Positions 1-8,510 of a DNA stretch of 31,422 bases are shown here, piece by piece. The position numbers and the translations under genes are program-made. The stretch is taken from contig JBDNCP010000045.1 in assembly GCA_046719575.1 (NCBI GenBank), positions 1-31,422 on the forward strand, read 5' to 3'. Position 1 is the stretch's first letter. Each line of letters starts with the position of its first letter. Origin of the DNA: Thermoleptolyngbya sp046719575. Its GTDB lineage: Bacteria > Cyanobacteriota > Cyanobacteriia > Elainellales > Elainellaceae. The notes under the pieces were generated by a model, which ran no database searches, was not told where the DNA came from, and saw only the letters and a program-made list of their open reading frames with translations.

Positions 1-2
1 AA

Positions 3-176
3 ATCCCCATCCCGATCGCCCCTGAATCTGAGAAACAAGCCATCAGTGCCCTTGTCCAAAACTGCCTGGATGCCAAAGGGCAAGGCGTGGCGCAATGGGA
101 AGCAGAGATAGATGAGCGGGTGGCGCGGCTCTATGGGCTAACGGCTGAGGATTTGCAGATCATTCGGGGTAAATAG
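3..176 (+). CDS. C-terminal fragment of a probable Eco57I/PglX-type DNA methyltransferase
   Basis: Only the last 57 codons are in the window; the frame is open to the left edge and ends with TAG at 174-176. The fragment begins IPIPIAPESEKQAI and ends with a helix followed by the segment ARLYGLTAEDLQIIRG. From memory, the tail of Eco57I/PglX-class adenine methyltransferases (including type IIG restriction-modification fusions) looks like this: a 'PIP' stretch after the target-recognition domain, then a coiled segment ending in 'xLYGLTxEE(I/L)xxI(x)G'. That resemblance is the only basis for the call; no catalytic motif is visible. It points at the PIN-like gene (convergent, 108 bp gap). The nearby PLD-helicase would suit a restriction or defence role. 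Another enzyme with the same type of target-recognition tail, such as a type I specificity subunit, is possible but less likely. Confidence 0.6.
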   Translation: MPIPIAPESEKQAISALVQNCLDAKGQGVAQWEAEIDERVARLYGLTAEDLQIIRGK

Positions 177-284
177 CGTGGAGCAAAGCTGTATTAGCTA
201 GGCCGATGTCTGCTGTCTCAATCGTCCCCTGGATGATCCGGCGCAATCCAGAGTGTGTTTTGAAGCCGCTAGAGGCTCCCTGAG

Positions 285-908
285 TTATAAAGGAACGATC
301 GCCAGCAACTTGAGGCAATCGGCTTGCAGTTCTTCAATATAGACGCTCAAGGTTGTTGACACATCCGACATCTCTGCCAGCAGCCCTGAGCCAAACGCTG
401 CTTTGAGCGCAGTGTCACAGTCTCTTGCTGCTGTCACTCTTTCTCGCACCACCTCAAATCCCTCAGTCTCTATTAAACGGGCAATGACCTGCTCAAGGCA
501 AACAACTTTGCCCAGCAGACCATTATAGAGAGGAGCTAACTCTTGATATGCTGGCAATGCTCTCAGAAATCTTTTGTCTCCCATCATCACTAGAAATTCT
601 GAGGACTGTGTTGCTTCAAACGTCAAAATCAGTTCGCCAATATCTACATCCTGAAGATTGAGATTCAAGTAGGGGTTGCTTGCTTGAGCCTTGATAGAGT
701 TGCATTTTTGAACGAGGGCGATCGCCTGCTCGCACACCGCATCAGAATATCTTTGCCGAACGCTAGCCTTGCGAAACACATATTTTGCAGTGTTCAGTAC
801 CCTAACGCTTGTGGGGTCGCATTCTAGCGCGGCGATCGCCTCCCAAAACAAATTAAACGCTGCCAGCTTGAGAATGACATCGTTGTCAATAAAGCAAACT
901 CTCGACAA
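285..908 (-). CDS. PIN-like domain protein, possible toxin-type nuclease
   Basis: The product is 207 residues. Its N-terminus, VCFIDNDVILKLA, is a hydrophobic strand ending in acidic residues D8 and D10, as in PIN-fold nucleases. Later come D87, D89 and E92 in LQDVDIGELIL, and D111 in the strand-like stretch FLVMMGDKRFL. The order D - E - (G/T)D after a short strand is the usual spacing of PIN metal-binding acids, so an RNase fold is a reasonable inference, though no family is recognised with certainty. The gene follows the ImmA/IrrE-type peptidase gene on the same strand with only 4 bp between them, so the two are probably co-translated. PIN-like proteins next to ImmA/IrrE zinc peptidases are a known toxin/antitoxin-like arrangement. 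HIP1 sites inside the gene (718-725, 832-839) argue for long residence in cyanobacteria. Confidence 0.6.
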   Translation of the reverse strand: MSRVCFIDNDVILKLAAFNLFWEAIAALECDPTSVRVLNTAKYVFRKASVRQRYSDAVCEQAIALVQKCNSIKAQASNPYLNLNLQDVDIGELILTFEATQSSEFLVMMGDKRFLRALPAYQELAPLYNGLLGKVVCLEQVIARLIETEGFEVVRERVTAARDCDTALKAAFGSGLLAEMSDVSTTLSVYIEELQADCLKLLAIVPL

Positions 909-912
909 TCCC

Positions 913-1992
913 TCACACCTCGATCATCCGCTCAAGGAATTCCTGGTTATCTTCGCTCAATTGCTCCAGATCAAGGCTTTGTCTTAAATAATGATTGATT
1001 AACTTAGGAGCATTCGCATTTTTTTCTAAAATTTTCAGGGCACTTTGAGCGGTTGCCCAGCTTGCTCGTTTTGCAGTCTGATCCGCAGCCATGTGGGCTT
1101 TATACCAAGCATAATTGAGGGCGATCGCTCCTGAGTCAACCTGATCCTGAGCAGAATAGTCTTCAGCATATCGTGCCAAAGTTTCAGCCTTCAGGTTGCG
1201 AAGCTGAAAGTAACTCGGATTGGTCTTGCCAAATAGAAGCTCTAAAGCAAACTCATCCGCCTCAATTTCTTGTTCGTCCTCATTTTGGCTAGGGTTAATC
1301 TGCTCATCAATGATTGGACTATCTTGCACATGACCCTTCATCAGATGCCCTAATTCGTGCGCCAAAATAAAGGCTAACCACGCAGAAAACCTGTGCTTTT
1401 TGCTAACCACAATCACAGGTCGATCTGCTGTAGAACGCTTGCCATCGCCAAAAAAGCCCACCATGCCATCAAACTTCTTTTGACCATCTGGGAAATGGCT
1501 GACATACACCACTGGAATACCAATTTCCCAGCAAAACTCTAATAGCGACTGTAAATTGACAAGCCGATTTTCCTGTTTGTGGGTCAACAGGATTTTGCTT
1601 CTAATGTCTTGAACGCTGAACCGTTTATCTCTGTCGTAGTGGTTTCCTCTATACGTATAGGCAACCAATTCGGCAACTCGACAGGCGATCGCCTGAGGCA
1701 AGACTAACGGGCGAGAATCATGCTCAGCCTTAAGCTTGTAGCAAGGCTTCGCCATATCCTTGAAGCGAGGCTGGTCATTGACTCGAATTAAGGAATTAAA
1801 GTCCAGGTTGGCTCGACGAGCAACATAGGCAGCCGCTTCAACAACTGCATCCGGTTCAGCCTCGCATTCTGGAACCCACCACTCAGGTAGTAAGAACTTT
1901 TTGACGAACGGCCTTGGCAAACCAATCTCATTGAGACGGCTGTAAAAGTCCTGAATACCGATGATGGCTGGGTCGGCTCCTGTCATCGTCAT
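913..1992 (-). CDS. ImmA/IrrE-family zinc metallopeptidase
   Basis: The product is 359 residues. The sequence FILAHELGHLMKGH at 208-221 carries HELGH (H212, E213, H216), the gluzincin zinc site. About 28 residues later, EIEADEFALELL supplies the probable third ligand E244 in the typical 'ExxAxxFAxxLL' context of COG2856. Before it, residues 140-200 hold the strands and helices usual for this family. Known members cleave or sense a partner repressor (ImmA with ImmR, IrrE with DdrO). I see no obvious XRE-type helix-turn-helix in the first 130 residues, so the protein is probably the protease half only. The first of two close ATGs (1992; the other is at 1986) is used. It leads a two-gene unit with the PIN-like gene and is divergent from the PLD-helicase. 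The natural substrate cannot be read from the sequence. Confidence 0.82.
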   Translation of the reverse strand: MTMTGADPAIIGIQDFYSRLNEIGLPRPFVKKFLLPEWWVPECEAEPDAVVEAAAYVARRANLDFNSLIRVNDQPRFKDMAKPCYKLKAEHDSRPLVLPQAIACRVAELVAYTYRGNHYDRDKRFSVQDIRSKILLTHKQENRLVNLQSLLEFCWEIGIPVVYVSHFPDGQKKFDGMVGFFGDGKRSTADRPVIVVSKKHRFSAWLAFILAHELGHLMKGHVQDSPIIDEQINPSQNEDEQEIEADEFALELLFGKTNPSYFQLRNLKAETLARYAEDYSAQDQVDSGAIALNYAWYKAHMAADQTAKRASWATAQSALKILEKNANAPKLINHYLRQSLDLEQLSEDNQEFLERMIEV

Positions 1993-2182
1993 CGCTGACC
2001 ACCCCCTATCGCCCCGACGAATTGCTTGAAGTTGTGCGAATCTGACTTGACTCCTGACAGCTAAAAGTTAAGTTGGGATAGATTTCTATGATCGCATCTT
2101 TGTCAAGCGGTTGACTCCCAAATGGGAAAGTCTAGACCGCTCCTTTGCATACAGCAAAGTTTCTTCACCAAAGGTTTGGTTT
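1993..2182. promoter_or_regulatory. divergent spacer between peptidase-PIN unit and PLD-helicase
   Basis: This 190-bp spacer must carry the promoters for both divergent units. It is AT-richer than its surroundings around 2050-2100. I cannot identify a convincing paired -35/-10 set or an operator palindrome. A shared control region would let one regulator govern both units. Confidence 0.35.
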
Positions 2183-5100
2183 ATGGCACTCCCAGACTAC
2201 ATCGACAACACTCAGCACCGCCTTGATGCCATCCTCCAAGAAATCATCCTGCAAGAAAAAGAAACAACCCTCGATGTCGCTACAGGCTATTTCCGCATTG
2301 AGGCATGGCAGCAGCTTGAGGATGCGCTGAATGCGCTGACCCGCCTCCGCCTCCTCATTGGTCGAGATCCCTCCATCGAGCCTGCCAACGAAGACCAAAT
2401 CAACCTGCGTAAATTTTTCCGGCGCAACGTCCAAAATCAGCTTGAGCAAGAACCCTTCAATCTGGGATACAAGCAACTCATCGATCGGCTGATTGCATAC
2501 CTCCAGCAAGACCACGTTCAGGTGCGCCTTTATGGAGGCGCAGAGGGTTTTAATGCCAGGTTTCTCCACGCCAAAGCCTACATCTTTGATAACTACAGCA
2601 TTGTTGGCTCTAGCAACCTCACTCCCTCTGGTCTACGCGGCAACACAGAACTCAATCTGCTTAACAAAAGCACAGCAGTCTCTAAAGATCTGCGATCGCA
2701 GTGGTTCGAGCGATTTTGGGATGACCCCTGCGTTGACCGAGACTACAAAACGAAACTGATCGACACCCTAAACGCCTCTAAGTTTGGCAGCAAGGCATAC
2801 ACACCCTATCAAGTCTTCGTCAAAGCCCTCTACGAGCTATTCAAAGACGAAACTGGCATCGAGGGAAGCGATCGCACGTCCTTAGAACTTGCCAACTTCC
2901 AGCAGCAAGGGTTTGAACAAGCGGTGAGGTTGCTAGAAAAGCATCAAGCCGTGATGGTTGCCGATGCGGTCGGCTTAGGAAAAACCTACATCGGCTTAAG
3001 GCTGATTGAGCATTACCTCCAAAAAGAGCGGCAGCCAGGTTATGTTCCCAAAGCCCTGGTTGTCTGCCCTGCTCAACTGAGAGATTTGGTTTGGATCAAA
3101 AAACTTGATGAGTTTGGTATCAAAGCCAATGTCATCTCTCAAGAAGAACTCGGACGATCAAACTTCGACATCAAGCCATACAACAAACACGACATTGTGG
3201 TTGTGGATGAATCCCATAACTTCCGCAACTCTGGAACGAATCGCTATCGCAACCTGCAACGGCTGCTAGGGAGCGGCAAACGCCATAAGAGAGTGGTGTT
3301 GCTCACGGCAACTCCGATTAACAACACCGTCTATGACCTATACCATCAAATCCTGCTGATGACTCGCAACACCGAAACCTACTATCGAGAATGGGGCATC
3401 AGCAACCTCAATGGCTATTTCAAAGCCCTCCATAAGGGAGATGTTGAGATTACAGAACTGCTAATGCAAACGATGGTGAGGCGATCGCGTCAAGATGTGA
3501 TCAAACGCCAGCAAGCCGGAGAACAGGTCTTCATTGGTGGCAAGGAAATCCACTTTCCCAAGCGTCAGCTCGAAAACTTTACCTACAACTTTGAAGATAG
3601 CTATCAAGGGCTTTATGCAGGAATTGCCAGCCAGATCGAAGACCTCAATCTATCACCCTATAACATCAAAGCATTCAAGAAAAAGCTGAACAAACAAGAC
3701 GAAGCTCAGGTCAAACGAAATGAAGCTCTCGTAGCCCTCATGAAAACTCTCTGGTTGAAGCGGCTAGAAAGTTCACTCGTCGCTTTTGAGAACAGCATCA
3801 TTGCTCAACGCAATTTTCAAGTTGAGTTTCGAAAGTGCCTAGAACAAGGCAAACTCTTGGACAGTAAAACGTTTCGCAAAATCGTCGCGGCTGAAACAGA
3901 TGAAGAGGAAACCGTCACGATTACTGAGCTATTGGACTCGTTAGAAGCAGTCGATCCTAAAGAGTATGAACTGACACAACTGGATCAGCACATTTCTCAA
4001 GACTTCCAAGTTCTCGAAGATATCCTCAAGAAACTAGACCACATCAAACGGGCTGTGCAACTAGGGCAAGATTATGACTGTAAGCTAATTGCTTTCAAAA
4101 ATCTGCTCCTACAAAACTTAGCAGGTCAAAAGATTCTCGTATTTAGCTACTTCAAAGATACCGCTGAATACCTCTACAACGAGCTGAGTAAAGATCAAGC
4201 TTGGCTAGATGCCATGGGTGCTGAAGAACGACGACCTGTTTTAGAGTTGTTGACAGGTGCAACTTCTGGAAAACAACGAGAGGAGAAGGTTAAACGATTC
4301 GCACCTAAAGCAAACTGCCAAGACGAAGAGGATCTCAAATACTGTCTAGAAAATCCGATTGACATCTTGATCTGTACTGACGTTCTATCAGAGGGGCAAA
4401 ACCTTCAAGATGCAGGCATATTAGTTAACTACGATCTCCACTGGAACCCCGTCAGGATGATTCAACGGGCAGGGAGAATTGACCGCTTAGGCAGTGACTT
4501 TGAGACGCTATTTATCTATAACTGTTTTCCTGAACAAGGGTTAGAAACTTTATTGGGTCTAGTCAAGCGATTACAAGAGAGAATTGCAACGATTGACCGA
4601 GAAGTAGGGCTAGATGGCAGCGTTCTAGGGGAAAGTATTTCAGAGCGATCGCTCGATGAGCTTCGCAGACTGAAAGAAGCAGATACCGATATTGAGAAAG
4701 CAGCCCTGTTGGAAGAGCTAGAACTAACGGCTGATTTGGCTTCCTTGGATGAGATGCGCTTTCCTTTGCTTGAGTTCTTCACCCAAGAAGGCAGGGAAGC
4801 AGCAGAAGAAATTCCGTTAGGTATTCACAGTACTCGAACTGACGGTGTTCCTGGCTTAGATGGTGTTTTTCTTGCCTTTAAGGTGGGTAGCAGGAATATC
4901 TGGCACTTCTATAAACGGGTCAACGGACATATCTCAACTGATCCAATTAATTTAACTATTGGACTCGGCCAAATCTTTCGGTGGCTAAAATGTAACCGAA
5001 GTGATTACCCTAACCCCGATACTCTAGCCCCAATACAGTTTGATAATGCTATTTTCGCTGTCTTAGAAGGAGCAGTCCGTAATGTTTTAGCCGATGTTCA

Positions 5101-5482
5101 AAAACGACAGACTGAACATCGCTTAAAACCAACCCTCTCAAAGCTAGTTCAAAAGATTTATCACGCGATTACTGAGATGACTTTATCTGACGTCGAAGCC
5201 GTCGATTCAGTTCAGGAGCAGCGAGAACAAATTTTGAATGTTCTGACTTCCATAAATCTCCGAGTCTATGAACCAGACCTTCGGAAAATTTGGGAGAAGT
5301 ACACTGAGCATAAGAGTCTGCACACGCTAATCTCTGAGCTTGATGAGTATTTTGTAGATAAGGAACTTGGGCAAGAATTAGAGCAGCAAGAGGAAGATCC
5401 CCTAGAAATCATAAAACGAGAGGATGTTCGTCTTGTCTGCTACGAGTGGTTTAAGCCCAGCAGTGTTGCACCCTCACCCTAA
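2183..5482 (+). CDS. PLD-nuclease / SF2 (SNF2-like) helicase fusion, defence-associated
   Basis: The product is 1,099 residues. An N-terminal phospholipase-D-like domain (about 10-190) has one HxKxxxxD motif, HAKAYIFD at 129-136, followed by GSSNL at 142-146. A superfamily 2 helicase core follows: Walker A GLGKT at 264-268, motif II DESH at 342-345, motif III TATPINN from about 375, and motif VI QRAGRIDRLGS from 761. The C-terminal 300 residues are charged and helical. Such proteins are taken to translocate on DNA and cut it with the PLD domain. They occur beside DNA methyltransferases in defence islands, matching the methylase fragment at the left edge. I start at the ATG at 2183 because AAAGG lies about 8 bp upstream and MALPDYIDN fits family N-termini; an in-frame TTG at 2111 would add 24 residues. 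The last residues (APSP) and the stop are encoded by a dispersed repeat. HIP1 sites lie at 2692, 2868, 3481 and 4645. Confidence 0.85.
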   Translation: MALPDYIDNTQHRLDAILQEIILQEKETTLDVATGYFRIEAWQQLEDALNALTRLRLLIGRDPSIEPANEDQINLRKFFRRNVQNQLEQEPFNLGYKQLIDRLIAYLQQDHVQVRLYGGAEGFNARFLHAKAYIFDNYSIVGSSNLTPSGLRGNTELNLLNKSTAVSKDLRSQWFERFWDDPCVDRDYKTKLIDTLNASKFGSKAYTPYQVFVKALYELFKDETGIEGSDRTSLELANFQQQGFEQAVRLLEKHQAVMVADAVGLGKTYIGLRLIEHYLQKERQPGYVPKALVVCPAQLRDLVWIKKLDEFGIKANVISQEELGRSNFDIKPYNKHDIVVVDESHNFRNSGTNRYRNLQRLLGSGKRHKRVVLLTATPINNTVYDLYHQILLMTRNTETYYREWGISNLNGYFKALHKGDVEITELLMQTMVRRSRQDVIKRQQAGEQVFIGGKEIHFPKRQLENFTYNFEDSYQGLYAGIASQIEDLNLSPYNIKAFKKKLNKQDEAQVKRNEALVALMKTLWLKRLESSLVAFENSIIAQRNFQVEFRKCLEQGKLLDSKTFRKIVAAETDEEETVTITELLDSLEAVDPKEYELTQLDQHISQDFQVLEDILKKLDHIKRAVQLGQDYDCKLIAFKNLLLQNLAGQKILVFSYFKDTAEYLYNELSKDQAWLDAMGAEERRPVLELLTGATSGKQREEKVKRFAPKANCQDEEDLKYCLENPIDILICTDVLSEGQNLQDAGILVNYDLHWNPVRMIQRAGRIDRLGSDFETLFIYNCFPEQGLETLLGLVKRLQERIATIDREVGLDGSVLGESISERSLDELRRLKEADTDIEKAALLEELELTADLASLDEMRFPLLEFFTQEGREAAEEIPLGIHSTRTDGVPGLDGVFLAFKVGSRNIWHFYKRVNGHISTDPINLTIGLGQIFRWLKCNRSDYPNPDTLAPIQFDNAIFAVLEGAVRNVLADVQKRQTEHRLKPTLSKLVQKIYHAITEMTLSDVEAVDSVQEQREQILNVLTSINLRVYEPDLRKIWEKYTEHKSLHTLISELDEYFVDKELGQELEQQEEDPLEIIKREDVRLVCYEWFKPSSVAPSP

Positions 5483-5537
5483 ATCCCTCTCCCCAAGCAG
5501 GAGAGAGGGACTTTGAATCCAATCCCCCTTTTCCATT

Positions 5538-5627
5538 AGGGCTTACGCAGTTGGACTATTTCTCGCGGGTGCAGCCCGCGAGAAATAGTCCGAAATCCAA
5601 AAAATTCATCGCAGGTGCGTAAGTCCT
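5538..5627. mobile_element. MITE-like element with TTACGCA terminal inverted repeats, nested in another repeat
   Basis: The element is 90 bp. Terminal inverted repeats are AGGGCTTACGCA (5538-5549) and TGCGTAAGTCCT (5616-5627), with 11 of 12 positions complementary. Ends of the form AGG(A/G)CTTACGCA are common on cyanobacterial insertion sequences and their non-autonomous derivatives. Inside is a perfect 17-bp stem with a 5-nt loop (5553-5591). The pentamer CCATT occurs on both sides (5533-5537 and 5630-5634), a possible target duplication, though it is offset by two bases on the right. The element carries no coding sequence. Confidence 0.65.
5553..5591. terminator. perfect 17-bp hairpin between convergent helicase and icd genes
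   Basis: GGACTATTTCTCGCGGG, loop TGCAG, then its exact complement. It lies between the 3' ends of the PLD-helicase (+) and icd (-). No U-tract follows on either strand, so it is not a textbook intrinsic terminator. It could still stabilise or separate the two 3' ends. Confidence 0.4.
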
Positions 5628-5698
5628 GTCCATTTTGGGAGAAGGGGTTGGGGGAGGAGGGCAAATTTGCATCACTGGGATGCACCCGTTAAATCCTG

Positions 5699-7117
<1,419 letters not shown>

Positions 7118-7217
7118 AAAGCGTTGGCGACTCCTAGGTGATAAATCAACGATTTTTGGCTAGTTTAGTGGAGGAGAGCAGAGCCAAGGATGCTCAAGGG
7201 TGAGCAGCTTTTGGATT

Positions 7218-7261
7218 AGTTTCTCCCAAGTTTCTCCCAAGTTTCTCCCTAGTTTCTCCAA
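7218..7261. repeat. 11-bp tandem repeat, four units
   Basis: The units are AGTTTCTCCCA, AGTTTCTCCCA, AGTTTCTCCCT and AGTTTCTCCAA. The period is close to one DNA helical turn. The array lies upstream of icd (minus strand), so an iterated protein-binding site is possible, but simple duplication is equally likely given similar arrays elsewhere in the window. Confidence 0.85.
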
Positions 7262-7649
7262 AGTTCCTTGGGGAGTGGGCTTCCTTGAGGCAGCGTGCCA
7301 GGTCTTTAGCCAGGGGCATGATATCTCAAACTTGCAATTGCTCAATTTCTCAAAGATGCCTCGGAGGAACTGTTCATCTAAGACAATCAATGGTGGAGCA
7401 ACCGCAAACAAGGCGAAAAAATCCTGAAGATGAGGATGCCGCTGGGGTTGTCTTTGGGTAATGTTACTGTTTTGTCAGATTTATCTGATAATTTTGCTGA
7501 ATGCTTCCTAATTTGAAAAATTGAGAAATTCCGGTCGCTTAAAAATTTGCCTCTAAAGTTTATTTTTCTGGGTGCGATCGCTCAGGATGAACGAGGCGTT
7601 GACTTTGGAAAGTGCGATCGCACCTTGTCCGAATCTAAACAGCGACCGT

Positions 7650-7685
7650 TATGATTGCTCGATAGATTATGATTGCTCGATAGAT
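7650..7685. repeat. 18-bp perfect tandem duplication
   Basis: TATGATTGCTCGATAGAT occurs twice head to tail, ending 60 bp before the response-regulator start, within its likely promoter or leader region. Confidence 0.9.
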
Positions 7686-7745
7686 CTGGATCAATGCAAA
7701 AGAAACCTGTGATGCGGTTGGCAGGGTTGGAACTGGGTGGCTGAT

Positions 7746-8414
7746 ATGAAACGCATTTTGATCGTAGATGACGACGCAACCTTGCGGACGGCGCTCACCC
7801 GATACTTGCAAAATCAGGGCTACTTGGTGCAAGAAGCTCGGTCTGGGCTGGAAGGTTTGAGCTTGTTTGAGCAGCATCCGCCCGATTTGGTGGTGTCGGA
7901 CGTGCTGATGCCAGAGATGGATGGGCTGGAGTTTTGTCGCCGCCTGCGGGCCAGCCGCACCGGGCAGCTTGTGCCGTTTATCTTTCTCTCTAGCCGCAAG
8001 GAAGTGGACGACCGGGTGCAGGGTCACCAGATGGGCGCAGATGATTATCTGGCAAAGCCCTTTGAACCCAAGGAATTGGTCGCCAAGATTGAAGCGCAAC
8101 TAGAGCGATCGCGCCGGATTCATTCGGAAATTGTGCGGCTGATGCAGCAGTCGGTCAGCGTCAGCGCTGCCGGGAGCGATCGCCCAACTCCACCAACTCC
8201 GCTGCCCCTCACACCAGCCGAAGAAAAGGTGTTTGCCGAAGTGATCCAGGGCTATACCAACAAGCAAATTGGCGAACGCCTCTTTGTCAGCCCGCGCACA
8301 GTGCAAACGCATCTCAGCAATATTCTCAGCAAGCTGGAGCTAGAAAACCGCTCACAGCTAATCCGCTATGCCTACGAGCGGGGATATCGGCCGCCAGAAT
8401 CGACGGAAGAGTGA
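7746..8414 (+). CDS. response regulator, REC + LuxR/NarL-type helix-turn-helix (Ycf29/Rre1-like)
   Basis: The product is 222 residues. A receiver domain (about 1-120) has the acidic pocket in ILIVDDD, the phosphoacceptor D52 in VVSDVLMP, the serine in FIFLSS and the lysine in LAKPFEP. A variable linker rich in S/P/T follows, then a LuxR-type DNA-binding domain: LTPAEEKVFAEVIQGYTNKQIGERLFVSPRTVQTHLSNILSKL in three consecutive parts. It is a phosphorelay-controlled transcription factor. The overall architecture recalls the Ycf29/Rre1 group of cyanobacteria and plastids, but I cannot assign the orthologue. No histidine kinase lies nearby. The ATG at 7746 is preferred: GGTGG sits 5 bp upstream. 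A GTG at 7737 in the same frame would add three residues. Confidence 0.9.
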   Translation: MKRILIVDDDATLRTALTRYLQNQGYLVQEARSGLEGLSLFEQHPPDLVVSDVLMPEMDGLEFCRRLRASRTGQLVPFIFLSSRKEVDDRVQGHQMGADDYLAKPFEPKELVAKIEAQLERSRRIHSEIVRLMQQSVSVSAAGSDRPTPPTPLPLTPAEEKVFAEVIQGYTNKQIGERLFVSPRTVQTHLSNILSKLELENRSQLIRYAYERGYRPPESTEE

Positions 8415-8510
8415 TGGAGTCCTGAAGCGAGGCGTTCGAGTCTAAAAGACACTCGTGCTAACTCTCCTGCCCCTCCACCTCTGGCTGCCTATGACTGCAC
8501 CCCGCTTCCC

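Larger units (their letters stand above)
5470..5665. repeat. dispersed cyanobacterial inverted-repeat element, interrupted copy
   Basis: The left end reads CCCTCACCCTAAATCCCTCTCC and the right end GGGAGAAGGGGTTGGGGGAG; the ends are imperfect reverse complements. Internally, GGAGAGAGGGACTTTGAA matches the second copy at 21981-22086. The helicase stop codon (5480-5482) is part of the repeat. A separate small element (5538-5627) splits this copy. The family is non-coding and MITE-like; mobility cannot be shown here. Confidence 0.6.
7118..7745. other. 628-bp spacer between divergent icd and response-regulator genes
   Basis: No convincing gene. Contents are: the 11-bp x4 tandem array (7218-7261), a small inverted repeat TCAGATTTATCTGA (7475-7488), HIP1 sites near 7576 and 7614, and an 18-bp x2 duplication (7650-7685). 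Short open frames here (for example 7160-7411 on the minus strand) read through the tandem array and look accidental. Confidence 0.6.

Noticed and set aside
7160..7411. 83-codon minus-strand frame upstream of icd
   Set aside because: The frame reads the 11-bp array, which gives a pseudo-periodic peptide; no other coding evidence.
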